Shown here piece by piece: positions 7,256 through 16,172 of a stretch of 64,000 nt of DNA; position 1 is the stretch's first letter, and the number at the start of each line of letters is the position of its first letter. The translations under genes and the position numbers were made by a program. The notes under the pieces are model-generated. The model was not told the origin of the DNA, did no database searches, and was given only the letters and a program-made list of their open reading frames with translations. The DNA is from Paramesorhizobium sp049065735 (GTDB lineage: Bacteria; Pseudomonadota; Alphaproteobacteria; Rhizobiales; Rhizobiaceae). Where the stretch lies: positions 686,893 through 750,892 of the forward strand of contig NZ_JBAKHD010000001.1 in assembly GCF_049065735.1 (NCBI RefSeq). The letters are read 5' to 3'.

Positions 7256-9394
7256 ATGACAGTTCTTCTTTTCGTCATCGCCTGCGGCGCGGCGGCAGTC
7301 ATTTATGCCGTATGGGCCACCAGATCGGTGCTATCGGCCGATCAGGGCAACGCGCGGATGCAGGAAATCGCGGCGGCCATCCGTGAGGGTGCGCAGGCCT
7401 ATCTCGCCCGGCAATATACGACCATCGCCATCGTCGGCATCATCGTTTTCGCCCTCGTCTGGTATCTTCTGTCTGCCTCGTCGGCGGTCGGCTTCCTCAT
7501 CGGCGCGGTGCTGTCGGGCCTTGCCGGTTTCATCGGCATGCATGTCTCGGTCCGCGCCAATGTGCGCACCGCGCAGGCCGCCTCGCGCAGCCTTGCCGGC
7601 GGGCTGGAAATCGCGTTCAGGGCAGGGGCCATCACCGGACTTCTGGTGGCAGGCCTCGCGCTGCTAGGCGTCGCCGTCTATTATCTCGTGCTCACCCAAT
7701 GGCTGGGCTATCCGTCATCGGGGCGCGAGGTGATCGATCCGCTCGTCTCGCTCGGCTTCGGCGCGTCGCTCATTTCCATCTTCGCACGCCTCGGCGGCGG
7801 CATCTTCACCAAGGGCGCGGATGTGGGCGGCGATCTTGTCGGCAAGGTCGAGGCGGGCATTCCCGAGGACGATCCGCGCAATCCAGCCACCATCGCCGAC
7901 AATGTCGGCGACAATGTCGGGGATTGCGCGGGCATGGCGGCGGATCTGTTCGAGACCTATGCGGTGACGGTCGTCGCCACCATGGTGCTCGCCGCGATCT
8001 TCTTCGGCGCGGTCCCCATGTTCGAGATGATCATGGTCTATCCGCTCGCCATCGCTGCGGCCTGCATCCTGACCTCCATCGCGGGCACCTTCTTCGTCAA
8101 GCTCGGCGCCAACAATTCCATCATGGGCGCGCTCTATAAGGGCCTCATCGCCACGGGCCTTCTCTCCATCGTCGGCCTCGCCGTCGCGACGTCGATGACC
8201 ATAGGCTGGGGCGAGATCGGCTCTGTCGCGGGCAAGGCGATAACGGGAAGCAACCTCTTCATCTGCGGGCTGATCGGCCTTGCCGTGACGGGGCTGATCG
8301 TCCTCATCACCGAGTACTACACCGGAACCGGCAAGCGCCCGGTCAATTCCATCGCGCAGGCCTCGGTGACCGGCCACGGCACCAATGTCATCCAGGGGCT
8401 GGCGGTTTCGCTCGAATCGACGGCGCTGCCCGCGCTCGTCATCATCGGCGGCATCATCTCCACCTACCAGATCGCAGGCCTGTTCGGCACGGCCATCGCC
8501 GTCACCGCCATGCTCGGTATCGCCGGGATGATCGTCGCGCTCGACGCCTTCGGCCCGGTGACGGACAATGCAGGCGGAATCGCCGAAATGGCGGGGCTCG
8601 ATCCCGATGTGCGCAAATCCACCGACGCGCTCGACGCGGTCGGCAACACCACCAAGGCCGTCACCAAGGGCTATGCCATCGGCTCTGCGGGCCTGGGCGC
8701 GCTGGTGCTCTTCGCAGCCTATTCGAATGACCTTGCTTATTTCGCGTCCAACGGGGCGACCTTTCCCTATTTTGCGGACATAGGCCACGTCTCCTTCGAC
8801 CTCTCCAACCCCTATGTGGTGGCGGGGCTGATCTTTGGCGGCCTCATCCCCTATCTCTTCGGCGGCATCGCCATGACCGCCGTGGGCAGGGCAGGGGGCG
8901 CGGTGGTGCAGGAGGTGCGCCGGCAGTTCCGGGAGAAGCCGGGCATCATGACCGGAACCGACCGACCAGACTATGCCCGCGCCGTCGATCTTCTGACCAA
9001 GGCGGCGATCCGGGAGATGATCATCCCGTCATTGCTGCCGGTGCTGGCGCCCATCGTCGTCTATTTCGGTGTTTTGCTGATCTCGGGCTCGAAAGCCTCC
9101 GCCTTCGCCGCGCTCGGCGCATCGCTCCTCGGCGTCATCGTCAACGGCCTGTTCGTGGCGATTTCGATGACCTCAGGCGGCGGCGCATGGGACAATGCCA
9201 AGAAAAGCTTCGAGGACGGTTTTGTCGATAGCCAGGGGATCAAGCATCTCAAGGGCTCCGAGGCGCACAAGGCTTCCGTCACCGGCGATACGGTTGGCGA
9301 TCCCTACAAGGATACCGCCGGCCCGGCGGTCAACCCTGCGATCAAGATCACCAACATTGTCGCGCTGCTGCTGCTGGCAGTGTTGGCGCATTGA
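7256..9394 (+). CDS. hppA: Membrane-bound proton-translocating pyrophosphatase
   Basis: Couples hydrolysis of inorganic pyrophosphate to proton export across the inner membrane. It is a 712-residue polytopic protein with the family's substrate motifs, including GGGIFTKGADVGGDLVGKVE, DNVGDNVGDCAGMAADLFE and the C-terminal GGAWDNAKK and GDPYKDTAGPAVNP. The segment GNTTKAVTKG has Lys and Thr at the two positions that mark potassium-independent H+-pumping forms. The start at 7256 has GGGAG five bases upstream; ATG 7244 would add four residues. Confidence 0.96.
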   Translation: MTVLLFVIACGAAAVIYAVWATRSVLSADQGNARMQEIAAAIREGAQAYLARQYTTIAIVGIIVFALVWYLLSASSAVGFLIGAVLSGLAGFIGMHVSVRANVRTAQAASRSLAGGLEIAFRAGAITGLLVAGLALLGVAVYYLVLTQWLGYPSSGREVIDPLVSLGFGASLISIFARLGGGIFTKGADVGGDLVGKVEAGIPEDDPRNPATIADNVGDNVGDCAGMAADLFETYAVTVVATMVLAAIFFGAVPMFEMIMVYPLAIAAACILTSIAGTFFVKLGANNSIMGALYKGLIATGLLSIVGLAVATSMTIGWGEIGSVAGKAITGSNLFICGLIGLAVTGLIVLITEYYTGTGKRPVNSIAQASVTGHGTNVIQGLAVSLESTALPALVIIGGIISTYQIAGLFGTAIAVTAMLGIAGMIVALDAFGPVTDNAGGIAEMAGLDPDVRKSTDALDAVGNTTKAVTKGYAIGSAGLGALVLFAAYSNDLAYFASNGATFPYFADIGHVSFDLSNPYVVAGLIFGGLIPYLFGGIAMTAVGRAGGAVVQEVRRQFREKPGIMTGTDRPDYARAVDLLTKAAIREMIIPSLLPVLAPIVVYFGVLLISGSKASAFAALGASLLGVIVNGLFVAISMTSGGGAWDNAKKSFEDGFVDSQGIKHLKGSEAHKASVTGDTVGDPYKDTAGPAVNPAIKITNIVALLLLAVLAH

Positions 9395-9600
9395 AACAGC
9401 GAGCTTGAGCAGGGTGTCGCGCTAAACTTACCGGGCATCCTGCTCAAAAAATCGTAGGCAGAAGCAGCTGTGCGGTGATTGAACCAGGCGCACGCATCCG
9501 GCGAATTGGCGTCCGGGCTGAGGCAGGACACAGCCTTGTCTGCGAAGGAGACGATATGATGTGGTGTATACCGCTGATTATCACGCTTGAGATAAAGAAA

Positions 9601-9632
9601 ACCCGCACGGCCTGGATAATCACCGTGCGGGT
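9601..9632 (-). terminator. Probable terminator of the BamE-like gene
   Basis: Stem ACCCGCACGG (9601-9610) / CCGTGCGGGT (9623-9632) with a 12-base loop. Read on the minus strand it is followed by TTTCTTTATCTC, a T-rich tail. A near copy at 23686-23719 also follows a minus-strand gene. Confidence 0.6.
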
Positions 9633-9654
9633 CTATATCGAAATCTAAGCGTCC

Positions 9655-9682
9655 GACCTGCAGCGTTCCTGCGCTGCAGGTC
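9655..9682 (+). terminator. Probable terminator of hppA
   Basis: Perfect 11-bp stem GACCTGCAGCG (9655-9665) / CGCTGCAGGTC (9672-9682), loop TTCCTG. The downstream ACTTCTTATATA is only moderately T-rich, and it lies about 260 bases after hppA, so it may instead act on either strand. Confidence 0.45.
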
Positions 9683-9742
9683 ACTTCTTATATAGGCCAA
9701 ACCTCGTATTTTTACACGAACCGGCAAAGCCTGCGGGGCCGA

Positions 9743-10264
9743 TCACCGCCCCGTCGTGGGTACACCCATCGGCATCTTGCCGGCGCCGGCGAGGATCTGG
9801 CCGAGGAAGGTCTGGTCCTTGCCGCCGGTCGGCGTTGTCCGCGAGATGAAGTCGAACACCTTGCCGTCCTGCAGGCCGTAATGGGCGATCCGCTCGACCT
9901 TGCCGTCCTTGTTGAAATAGACGGCGAGGATGCGCCGGTCGATGGTCCGGGGCGTCAGGAACTGGGCCGGGCGATAGCGTTTCTCGGAGATGTAATAGAA
10001 CACCTCATTGTCAAAGGTCGCCGTGGTCGAGGGCGAGCCCAGTGCGAGCAGAACCTGTTCGCGGCTCGAGCCCACCGGCACCGTATCGAGCGCCTGCTGA
10101 TCAAGCACATAGCCCTGCGTCAGCGTTTCGGCGGGGTTGAGCGAGGCGGCTGTGTTGCACCCCGCTAGGCCGGCCGAAAGCAGGATGGTGCTCGCGATGA
10201 GGAATGCCTCTCTCGTCTGGACACTCTTGAAAATCCGCTGCGACAACGACATCTCCATCTTCAT
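9743..10264 (-). CDS. bamE: Outer membrane protein assembly factor BamE-like lipoprotein (OmlA/SmpA)
   Basis: A predicted outer-membrane lipoprotein of the Bam complex that folds beta-barrel proteins. The chosen start gives a basic N-region, a hydrophobic stretch AFLIASTILLSAG and the lipobox LAGC. The mature part has the SmpA/OmlA core (VPVGSSREQVLLALGSPS, then VFYYISEKR). In-frame ATGs at 10258 and 10252 are also possible, and the frame is open upstream to 10372, overlapping the divergent neighbour. The C-terminal tail of about 40 residues is longer than in E. coli BamE, as in other Rhizobiales. Confidence 0.88.
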   Translation of the reverse strand: MKMEMSLSQRIFKSVQTREAFLIASTILLSAGLAGCNTAASLNPAETLTQGYVLDQQALDTVPVGSSREQVLLALGSPSTTATFDNEVFYYISEKRYRPAQFLTPRTIDRRILAVYFNKDGKVERIAHYGLQDGKVFDFISRTTPTGGKDQTFLGQILAGAGKMPMGVPTTGR

Positions 10265-10346
10265 CTGTAATCCGGCACTTCCGCCATCGGGTGAACTTCG
10301 GTAAACCACCTTGCTTCTGGATGCAACAAGCGCGGGTCCCACCCGG

Positions 10347-10901
10347 ATGATTCTTAAATTATTCAGCCGCAAGGCAAAGGTAAACGAGGCAATTACTCTT
10401 GCCGTTTATGAAGCGATCGTGGCAGCGGCGCGGCAGCCGCATTTTTATGCACTGCTTTCTGTGCCCGATACCCCCATCGGGCGCTATGAAATGCTCTCGC
10501 TCCACATGTTTCTTGCCCTGCACCGGCTGAAAGGCGAAAATGAAGCGCTCCGCGCCATCGCCCAGGAGATTGCCGATGAGTTCTTTAGGGATGTAGACCA
10601 TTCGCTACGCGAGCTCGGAATCGGCGACCAGGGCGTGCCGAAACGGATGAAGAAGCTGGCGCGCATGTTCTATGGCCGCATCGAATCCTATGAGTCGGCC
10701 TTTGCAATTGGAGACCGGGAGGCCTTCGCCGCGGCCCTGACGCGCAATGTCCGGCCCGATCTGGAATTCTGGCCGGGCGCTGCGCCGCTGGCGGCCTACG
10801 CCTTCGAAGCGAAGGATCAATTGCACAGGCAGCCGGACGAGGAACTGGTGCGGGGGCATATCCTGTTTCCCGATGCGGAGCGGCCCGCCATACCGGCCTG
10901 A
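10347..10901 (+). CDS. Ubiquinol-cytochrome c chaperone family protein
   Basis: A 184-residue protein of the CBP3/ubiquinol-cytochrome c chaperone family, whose mitochondrial relatives help assemble cytochrome b of complex III. The family core FYALLSVPDTPIGRYEMLSL and the helix ending LGIGDQGVPKRMKKLARMFY are recognisable. The ATG at 10347 is preferred to an upstream start at 10311 that would extend into the BamE-like 5' end. It is divergent from the BamE-like gene and 21 bases upstream of the DUF177 gene. Confidence 0.85.
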   Translation: MILKLFSRKAKVNEAITLAVYEAIVAAARQPHFYALLSVPDTPIGRYEMLSLHMFLALHRLKGENEALRAIAQEIADEFFRDVDHSLRELGIGDQGVPKRMKKLARMFYGRIESYESAFAIGDREAFAAALTRNVRPDLEFWPGAAPLAAYAFEAKDQLHRQPDEELVRGHILFPDAERPAIPA

Positions 10902-10922
10902 GTAAAAAGAAAGAAGACGAAG

Positions 10923-11471
10923 ATGAACGAAACGCCCGCACTGAAATTTCCTGTGTCCGTGCAGCATGTGCCGCAAAAAGGCCTGACCGTCACGATCAAG
11001 GCCGACGACCGGGAACGCGTCGCCCTCGCCAGGGACCACGGCCTGGAGGAGGTGAAATCCTTCGAGGCGGAGTTCCAGATCATGCCCTGGAAGAAGCGGG
11101 GCCTTAAGGTGCATGGCCGGATCGATGCCGACGTCGTCCAGTCCTGCGTCGTTACGCTGGAACCCATCGAAGCCAGGATTGCCGAAAAGGTCGAGACGAT
11201 TCTCGTCCCCGAGGATTCGAGCCTCGCCCGCATTCGGCTTGATGAGAGCGGCGAAATGCTGATCGATGCCGAAGGCCCCGACATGCCCGAAACCTTTTCC
11301 GGCGACCATATTGACGCTGGCGCCATTGCCGAGGAATTCTTCGAGCTTGCTCTCGATCCTTACCCTCGCAAGCCCGGCCTGCCGGAGGAAACGATCATAG
11401 AAGTGGGCAATGCCGAGCCGGAAAAGCCGGTTTCGCCTTTTGCAAAGCTGGCGGATTGGAAGAAAAAGTAG
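10923..11471 (+). CDS. DUF177 (YceD) family protein
   Basis: A 182-residue soluble protein of the YceD/DUF177 family, whose bacterial and plant relatives are linked to 23S rRNA accumulation. The core motif DVVQSCVVTLEPIE lies near residue 75. In many bacteria yceD is followed by rpmF and plsX; here rpmF is absent and plsX follows after 209 bases. That spacer contains a hairpin CCCCGC-GATT-GCGGGG near 11540. Confidence 0.87.
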   Translation: MNETPALKFPVSVQHVPQKGLTVTIKADDRERVALARDHGLEEVKSFEAEFQIMPWKKRGLKVHGRIDADVVQSCVVTLEPIEARIAEKVETILVPEDSSLARIRLDESGEMLIDAEGPDMPETFSGDHIDAGAIAEEFFELALDPYPRKPGLPEETIIEVGNAEPEKPVSPFAKLADWKKK

Positions 11472-11680
11472 TGACATCCGGTTCCGCTTCAATCGGCTGA
11501 AACGAAATTCCTGTTGTCTGCGATTGCAAAAACGCTATTTTCCCCGCGATTGCGGGGATCGGTGCAGGCGGAGCGGCTGGCGCCGGACTTACGTTAAAGC
11601 AAAAGGGCCGGGAACACTCCGGCATTCAATAAGCATAATCAAGCGGCCGGAAAGCCGCGGGACCGGGACAGGACAAAAGT

Positions 11681-12742
11681 GTGATCAGAATCTCGATCGA
11701 CGCGATGGGAGGCGATTTCGGCCCAGAAGTTGTCATCCCCGGCGCGGCCATTGCGCTTGAGCGCCATCCGGACATCCGGTTTGTCATCTATGGCTTGGCG
11801 GATCGGGTCGAGCCCGTTTTGGCGCGTTACCCCAAGCTGCAGGCTGCATCCACCTTTCACGCCAGCGAAATGGCCATCCGCATGGATGAGAAGCCGAGCC
11901 AGGCGCTGCGCAACGGGCGCGGCAAATCCTCTATGTGGCAGGCAATCGAGGCGGTGAAGGAAGGCGAGGCGGATGTCTGCGTCTCCGCGGGCAATACCGG
12001 CGCGCTGATGGCCATGTCGAAATTCTGCCTGCGCATGATGGCCAATGTCGAGCGCCCGGCCATCGCGGGCATCTGGCCAACCTTGCGCGGCGAAAGCATC
12101 GTCCTCGATATCGGCGCCAGCATCGGCGCCGATGCAGTGCAGCTTGTCGACTACGCCGTGATGGGTGCCGGCATGGCGCGCGCGCTGTTCGAGATCAAGC
12201 GCCCGACCATCGGTCTCCTCAATGTTGGCGTCGAGGAAGTAAAGGGCCTCGATGAAATCCGCGAGGCGGGGCAGATGCTGCGCGAGACGCAACTGGACGG
12301 CCTCGAATATGCCGGCTTCGTCGAAGGCGACGATATCGGCAAGGGCACGGTCGATGTCGTGGTGACCGAAGGCTTCTCCGGCAATATCGCGTTGAAGGCA
12401 GCCGAAGGCACGGCCAGGCAGATGGCGCAATACTTACGCGCCGCGATGAGCCGGACGCTGATGGCCAAGATCGGCTATCTCTTCGCCAAGGGCGCATTCG
12501 AGATGGTGCGCGAGAAGATGGACCCGCGCAAGGTGAATGGCGGCGTCTTCCTAGGGCTCAACGGCGTGGTCATAAAGAGCCATGGCGGGACGGACTCGGA
12601 AGGCTTCGCCGCCGCGCTGGAAGTCGGCTACGACATGGTGCGCAATGAGCTTTTGAAAAAGATTTCCGCCGATCTCAGCCAGTTTCATGACAGCCGCCCT
12701 CTTGCCGCCACGGTTGCAGGCGAGGCCGAAGCTAGGGAATAG
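11681..12742 (+). CDS. plsX: Phosphate acyltransferase PlsX
   Basis: Converts acyl-ACP and phosphate to acyl-phosphate, the acyl donor for PlsY in phospholipid synthesis; a peripheral membrane enzyme. Begins MIRISIDAMGGDFGPEV, the family hallmark, from a GTG codon, with GGACA ahead as a weak ribosome binding site. The conserved VSAGNTGALMA and GFSGNIALKA segments are present; 353 residues is a normal length. It is followed by fabH in the usual plsX-fabH pairing. Confidence 0.97.
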   Translation: MIRISIDAMGGDFGPEVVIPGAAIALERHPDIRFVIYGLADRVEPVLARYPKLQAASTFHASEMAIRMDEKPSQALRNGRGKSSMWQAIEAVKEGEADVCVSAGNTGALMAMSKFCLRMMANVERPAIAGIWPTLRGESIVLDIGASIGADAVQLVDYAVMGAGMARALFEIKRPTIGLLNVGVEEVKGLDEIREAGQMLRETQLDGLEYAGFVEGDDIGKGTVDVVVTEGFSGNIALKAAEGTARQMAQYLRAAMSRTLMAKIGYLFAKGAFEMVREKMDPRKVNGGVFLGLNGVVIKSHGGTDSEGFAAALEVGYDMVRNELLKKISADLSQFHDSRPLAATVAGEAEARE

Positions 12743-12793
12743 CAATAATTGCCGCGGCGAGCTTAAGGCTCCGCAGGACAGGGACAACAAAGC

Positions 12794-13765
12794 ATGATCA
12801 GATCCATCGTCAGGGGCGTCGGCTCGGCAACTCCGGCCCGCATCATGAAGAACGCCGATTTCGAGGGAATCGTCGAAACATCGGACGAGTGGATCGTCCA
12901 GCGCACCGGCATCCGCCAGCGCCATATCGCGGGCGAGGGGGAGACGACCGTTTCGCTCGGCGCCGCCGCGGCGCGGGCTGCCCTGGCCAATGCCGGTCTT
13001 GAGCCCGCCGATATCGACGTGATCGTCCTTGCGACCTCCACGCCCAATCATACCTTCCCGGCGAGCGCCGTGGAGATCCAGCGTGAGCTCGGTATAACCC
13101 ATGGCTTCGCCTTCGACGTGCAGGCTGTGTGCAGCGGCTTCATCTATGCGCTCACCACTGCCGATCTTTACATCAAGGGCGGGCTGGCAAGGCGGGTGCT
13201 GGTGATCGGCTCCGAAACCTTCTCGCGCATTCTCGACTGGAACGACCGCACGACCTGTGTGCTTTTCGGGGACGGCGCGGGGGCGCTGGTGCTGGAAGCC
13301 GGGGAGGGTAAGGGTCTTACGTCCGACCGGGGCGTGCTGGCGGCCAATCTGCGCTCCGACGGCTCGCACACCGAAAAGCTCTATGTCGACGGCGGCCCTT
13401 CGACCACCCAGACGGTCGGCCACCTGCGCATGGAGGGCCGCGAGGTGTTCAAACATGCTGTCGGCATGATAACGGATGTGATCGAGGCTTCCTTCGCTGA
13501 AACTGGCGTTACGGCTGAAGATATCGACTGGTTCGTGCCGCATCAGGCCAATAAGCGCATCATCGACGCCTCCGCCAAAAAGCTCAACCTCGCCGAGGAG
13601 AAGGTGGTCATCACCGTCGATCGTCACGGCAATACTTCCGCCGCGTCGGTTCCGCTGGCCCTTGCCACGGCGGTTGCCGATGGCCGCATCAAGGAGGGCG
13701 ATCTCGTGCTTCTAGAGGCGATGGGCGGCGGATTTACCTGGGGCGCGGTGCTGGTTCGCTGGTAA
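12794..13765 (+). CDS. fabH: 3-oxoacyl-ACP synthase III
   Basis: Starts fatty-acid synthesis by condensing acetyl-CoA with malonyl-ACP. The catalytic triad is complete: Cys113 (QAVCSGFIYAL), His250 (VPHQANKRI) and Asn280 (RHGNTSAASVP). The 323 residues match the family. It sits 51 bases after plsX and is probably in the same operon. Confidence 0.97.
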   Translation: MIRSIVRGVGSATPARIMKNADFEGIVETSDEWIVQRTGIRQRHIAGEGETTVSLGAAAARAALANAGLEPADIDVIVLATSTPNHTFPASAVEIQRELGITHGFAFDVQAVCSGFIYALTTADLYIKGGLARRVLVIGSETFSRILDWNDRTTCVLFGDGAGALVLEAGEGKGLTSDRGVLAANLRSDGSHTEKLYVDGGPSTTQTVGHLRMEGREVFKHAVGMITDVIEASFAETGVTAEDIDWFVPHQANKRIIDASAKKLNLAEEKVVITVDRHGNTSAASVPLALATAVADGRIKEGDLVLLEAMGGGFTWGAVLVRW

Positions 13766-13803
13766 AGCGGGCCTTTTCCACCTTTCGGCCTACATAAGGC
13801 GGC

Positions 13804-13831
13804 TTGACCCAGCCGGAAATGATTGTGTAAC
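13804..13831 (+). promoter_or_regulatory. Candidate sigma-70-type promoter of ihfA-merR
   Basis: TTGACC (13804-13809), 16-base spacer, TGTAAC (13826-13831), in the 116-base gap between fabH and ihfA. Plausible housekeeping promoter by consensus only. Confidence 0.4.
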
Positions 13832-13881
13832 GTCCTGACCCTGTTATCTTATTGTGAAAAGCTAACCAAGCAGGTTCCGTC

Positions 13882-14223
13882 ATGGGGGGAAAGACTGTCA
13901 CCCGCGCTGATCTGGCCGAGGCGGTTTACCGCCGGGTCGGCCTCTCGCGAACCGAGTCCGCTGCGCTGGTCGAGATGATCCTTGACGAGGTTTGCGACGC
14001 AATCGTCAATGGCGAGACGGTCAAGCTTTCCTCCTTCGCCACCTTTCACGTCCGCGACAAGAACGAGCGTATCGGCCGCAATCCGAAAACGGGCGAGGAA
14101 GTGCCGATCCTGCCGCGCCGCGTCATGACCTTCAAGGCCTCCAATGTGCTGAAGCAGCGCATTCTGGAAGCACACCAGGCACGCAAGGCCAAGGTAAGAC
14201 CGGCTGAGCAGGCGCCGCAATAA
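13882..14223 (+). CDS. ihfA: Integration host factor subunit alpha
   Basis: DNA-bending nucleoid protein that works as a heterodimer with IhfB. The 113-residue product shows the HU/IHF fold with the beta-arm sequence ERIGRNPKTGEEVPILPRRVMTF. The C-terminal extension rich in K, R and A is normal for Rhizobiales IhfA. Its position after plsX-fabH and 8 bases before a merR gene is a conserved alphaproteobacterial arrangement. Confidence 0.95.
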   Translation: MGGKTVTRADLAEAVYRRVGLSRTESAALVEMILDEVCDAIVNGETVKLSSFATFHVRDKNERIGRNPKTGEEVPILPRRVMTFKASNVLKQRILEAHQARKAKVRPAEQAPQ

Positions 14224-14231
14224 GGAAGCCC

Positions 14232-14762
14232 ATGGACAAGAGCCCGGATGCCTTCAGGACCATCAGCGAGGTTGCCGAAGAGCTGAACCTGCCTCAGCAT
14301 GTGCTGCGCTTCTGGGAAACGCGGTTTACCCAGATCAAGCCGATGAAGCGTGGCGGCGGGCGGCGCTATTACCGCCCGGTCGATGTCGAGCTCCTGAAAG
14401 GCATCCGCCATCTTCTCTACGATCAGGGCTATACGATCAAGGGCGTCCAGCGCCTGCTGCGCGAGAACGGCCCGCAATTCGTCATAGCGCTGGGCAATGG
14501 CGATCTGGCGGCGGTGGAAGCGATCGCGCGGCAGAAGCAGGCAGCGGCGAAGGATGCCGAGGAAGACGAGGCGGACGCCGTCCTGCCCGCCGGCATCGCT
14601 CGCCCGCAGCCCAGCCGCAAGCTCTTTGGCCTCCTGAAGGGCGAGGACGATGGCCCGGTTGGTGCCGACGATAAACGCCTCTCCAAGGACAATCGCACGC
14701 TATTGCAGGAAGCGCTGTTCGATCTACTGGAGTGCAAAAGACTGCTGGATCAGGTGCGGTGA
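14232..14762 (+). CDS. MerR family transcriptional regulator
   Basis: A 176-residue protein with an N-terminal MerR winged helix (ISEVAEELNLPQHVLRFWETRF, residues about 10-32) and the YRPVDVELLKGIRHLLYDQGY wing and linker helix. The C-terminal half is low-complexity and charged, with no cysteine ligands for metals, so no effector can be named. Members in this ihfA-linked position are widespread in Alphaproteobacteria. Confidence 0.9.
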   Translation: MDKSPDAFRTISEVAEELNLPQHVLRFWETRFTQIKPMKRGGGRRYYRPVDVELLKGIRHLLYDQGYTIKGVQRLLRENGPQFVIALGNGDLAAVEAIARQKQAAAKDAEEDEADAVLPAGIARPQPSRKLFGLLKGEDDGPVGADDKRLSKDNRTLLQEALFDLLECKRLLDQVR

Positions 14763-14984
14763 GAGGCAAACCTCTCTTGCGCAATTGAGCTCTCTTTTCT
14801 TGTACCTCCCTCCAACCGTCCGTGGGATCTCTCTATCCTATTGAGGAAATGGCCAGGGGCGACTGGGTCTCTGCACATGGGTCAGCGTAAGTTTCTCAGG
14901 AGAGTTGCGCAAGTTAAACTCTATGATAGGTTCCCGGCGCTATCGGCTCGGTGAGGTTGCCGAGCCTAAGGAAGAGGGTTGAAA

Positions 14985-15362
14985 ATGCGAGCCATATTGG
15001 CTTTGGGGATATCTTTTGTACTTCTGGGCGGCAGCGCTCATGCTGCTGATATGAGCGTTTCATTCGAATGGGGGCCGACGAAGAAATGCTTCGATCCTAA
15101 ATCGCCGCCATTCAAGCTCGCCAGCGTTCCGGCAGAAACAAAGACGCTTGAATTCCGGATGGTAGATATGAACGCACTCGCCTACAACCATGGAGGCGGG
15201 AAGCTTCCATACAATGGGCAAGCGGCAGTTCCTTACGGGGCATTCCGTTATCAAGGACCATGCCCGCCATCCGGAAGTCACACCTATTCATGGACTGTCA
15301 AGGCGCTTGATGCCAAAGGCAAGGTGCTGGCGACGGCAAAAGCGAGAAAGATGTTCCCCTAA
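14985..15362 (+). CDS. Small periplasmic PEBP-like (YbhB/YbcL-related) protein
   Basis: 125 residues with a clear signal peptide (MRAILALGISFVLLGGSAHA, cleavage near residue 20). The mature part keeps pieces of the phosphatidylethanolamine-binding fold: SPPFKLASVPAETKTLEF and YQGPCPPSGSHTYSWTVKALD. It is shorter than classic YbhB and lacks its DPD ligand motif. ATG 14985 has AAGAGG seven bases upstream, better than the TTG at 14979. It is preceded by a 222-base gap in which I see nothing specific. Confidence 0.75.
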   Translation: MRAILALGISFVLLGGSAHAADMSVSFEWGPTKKCFDPKSPPFKLASVPAETKTLEFRMVDMNALAYNHGGGKLPYNGQAAVPYGAFRYQGPCPPSGSHTYSWTVKALDAKGKVLATAKARKMFP

Positions 15363-15456
15363 CTACAGAATGGGAATCACGGTCCGTTCCAATGGGGCGG
15401 ACTGTTGCTCGTCTTCAAAAGACGGAATGTGAGTGGCGGCGAATTGTTTGATTTAA

Positions 15457-15533
<77 letters not shown>

Positions 15534-15705
15534 AACCGGTGAAAGCCTTAGAATGATGAGGGTTTTTCCGCAAGCCCTAAAAATCAGAAACCGGCAGAAA
15601 ATGCACATCGGGGTACAGCACACCGCGCCTAAAAGCCCACCCCCATGAGCTTCGCGGCTCAACGGGGCAGGCCGTGGCCGAGCCCATATGGGATGGCCAT
15701 GACGG

Positions 15706-16011
15706 TCAGAGCATATCATTGTAGGGCTCTTTGGTGCTTCCTACCAGACGTGCGAGATCGGAGAATGTCCAGGGTCGCTCGGGCTCAGTGCTGTTTGCGA
15801 TCTGAAGGACGCGGATCGGAAAGCAGATCGCATCCCGATTGGACGGGTTGAGATCCTCGACAAAACGATCGTCCCCGCGGGCGGTCGCTTCCGCCTCCCG
15901 CAAGGCCTCGTCGATTTCGGACCGGGAAAGAATACCCTTCTCGACGAGTTTCTGGTTGAGGGCCGCGATGGCAAGGCACAATCCCTCGATTTGCAGGTTG
16001 GCGACATTCAT
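15706..16011 (-). CDS. Conserved hypothetical protein
   Basis: 101 residues, soluble, no signal peptide or membrane segment. AGAGGA lies about 8 bases upstream of the ATG. The N-terminal half is helical and acidic (KLVEKGILSRSEIDEALREA); the C-terminus contains ERPWTFSDLARLVGSTKEP. I recognise no domain. It stands alone beside tRNA-Pro and downstream, on the same strand, of the exopolysaccharide genes. Confidence 0.6.
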   Translation of the reverse strand: MNVANLQIEGLCLAIAALNQKLVEKGILSRSEIDEALREAEATARGDDRFVEDLNPSNRDAICFPIRVLQIANSTEPERPWTFSDLARLVGSTKEPYNDML

Positions 16012-16172
16012 GGCTAGCTTCCTCTGATTTCGGCGTTCCTCTTCAAACGCTGCAGCTGGAGCTTCGATCCATGAATGGAAACGGCCAAATTCAGTTTCCT
16101 CCGCTCGGTTGAGCCTGGCAGAGGGATTGGCTGTCTTGAAATGATGGGGCGTCGTGGTAATATATTTTGCAG

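Larger units (their letters stand above)
9395..9742. other. Convergent intergenic region with two hairpins
   Basis: Lies between hppA (+) and the BamE-like gene (-). No gene is seen. It holds two strong hairpins at 9601-9632 and 9655-9682 that probably terminate the two converging transcripts. The segment 9580-9640 is repeated near 23663-23725. Confidence 0.6.

Noticed and set aside
7715..8788. 357-codon open frame opposite hppA
   Set aside because: Shadow of hppA codon bias; Arg/Asp/Gly-rich product without domains.
11472..11680. Missing rpmF (L32) between DUF177 and plsX
   Set aside because: Checked for a 55-65-residue zinc-ribbon protein; none present. The gene is presumably elsewhere, as in other Alphaproteobacteria.
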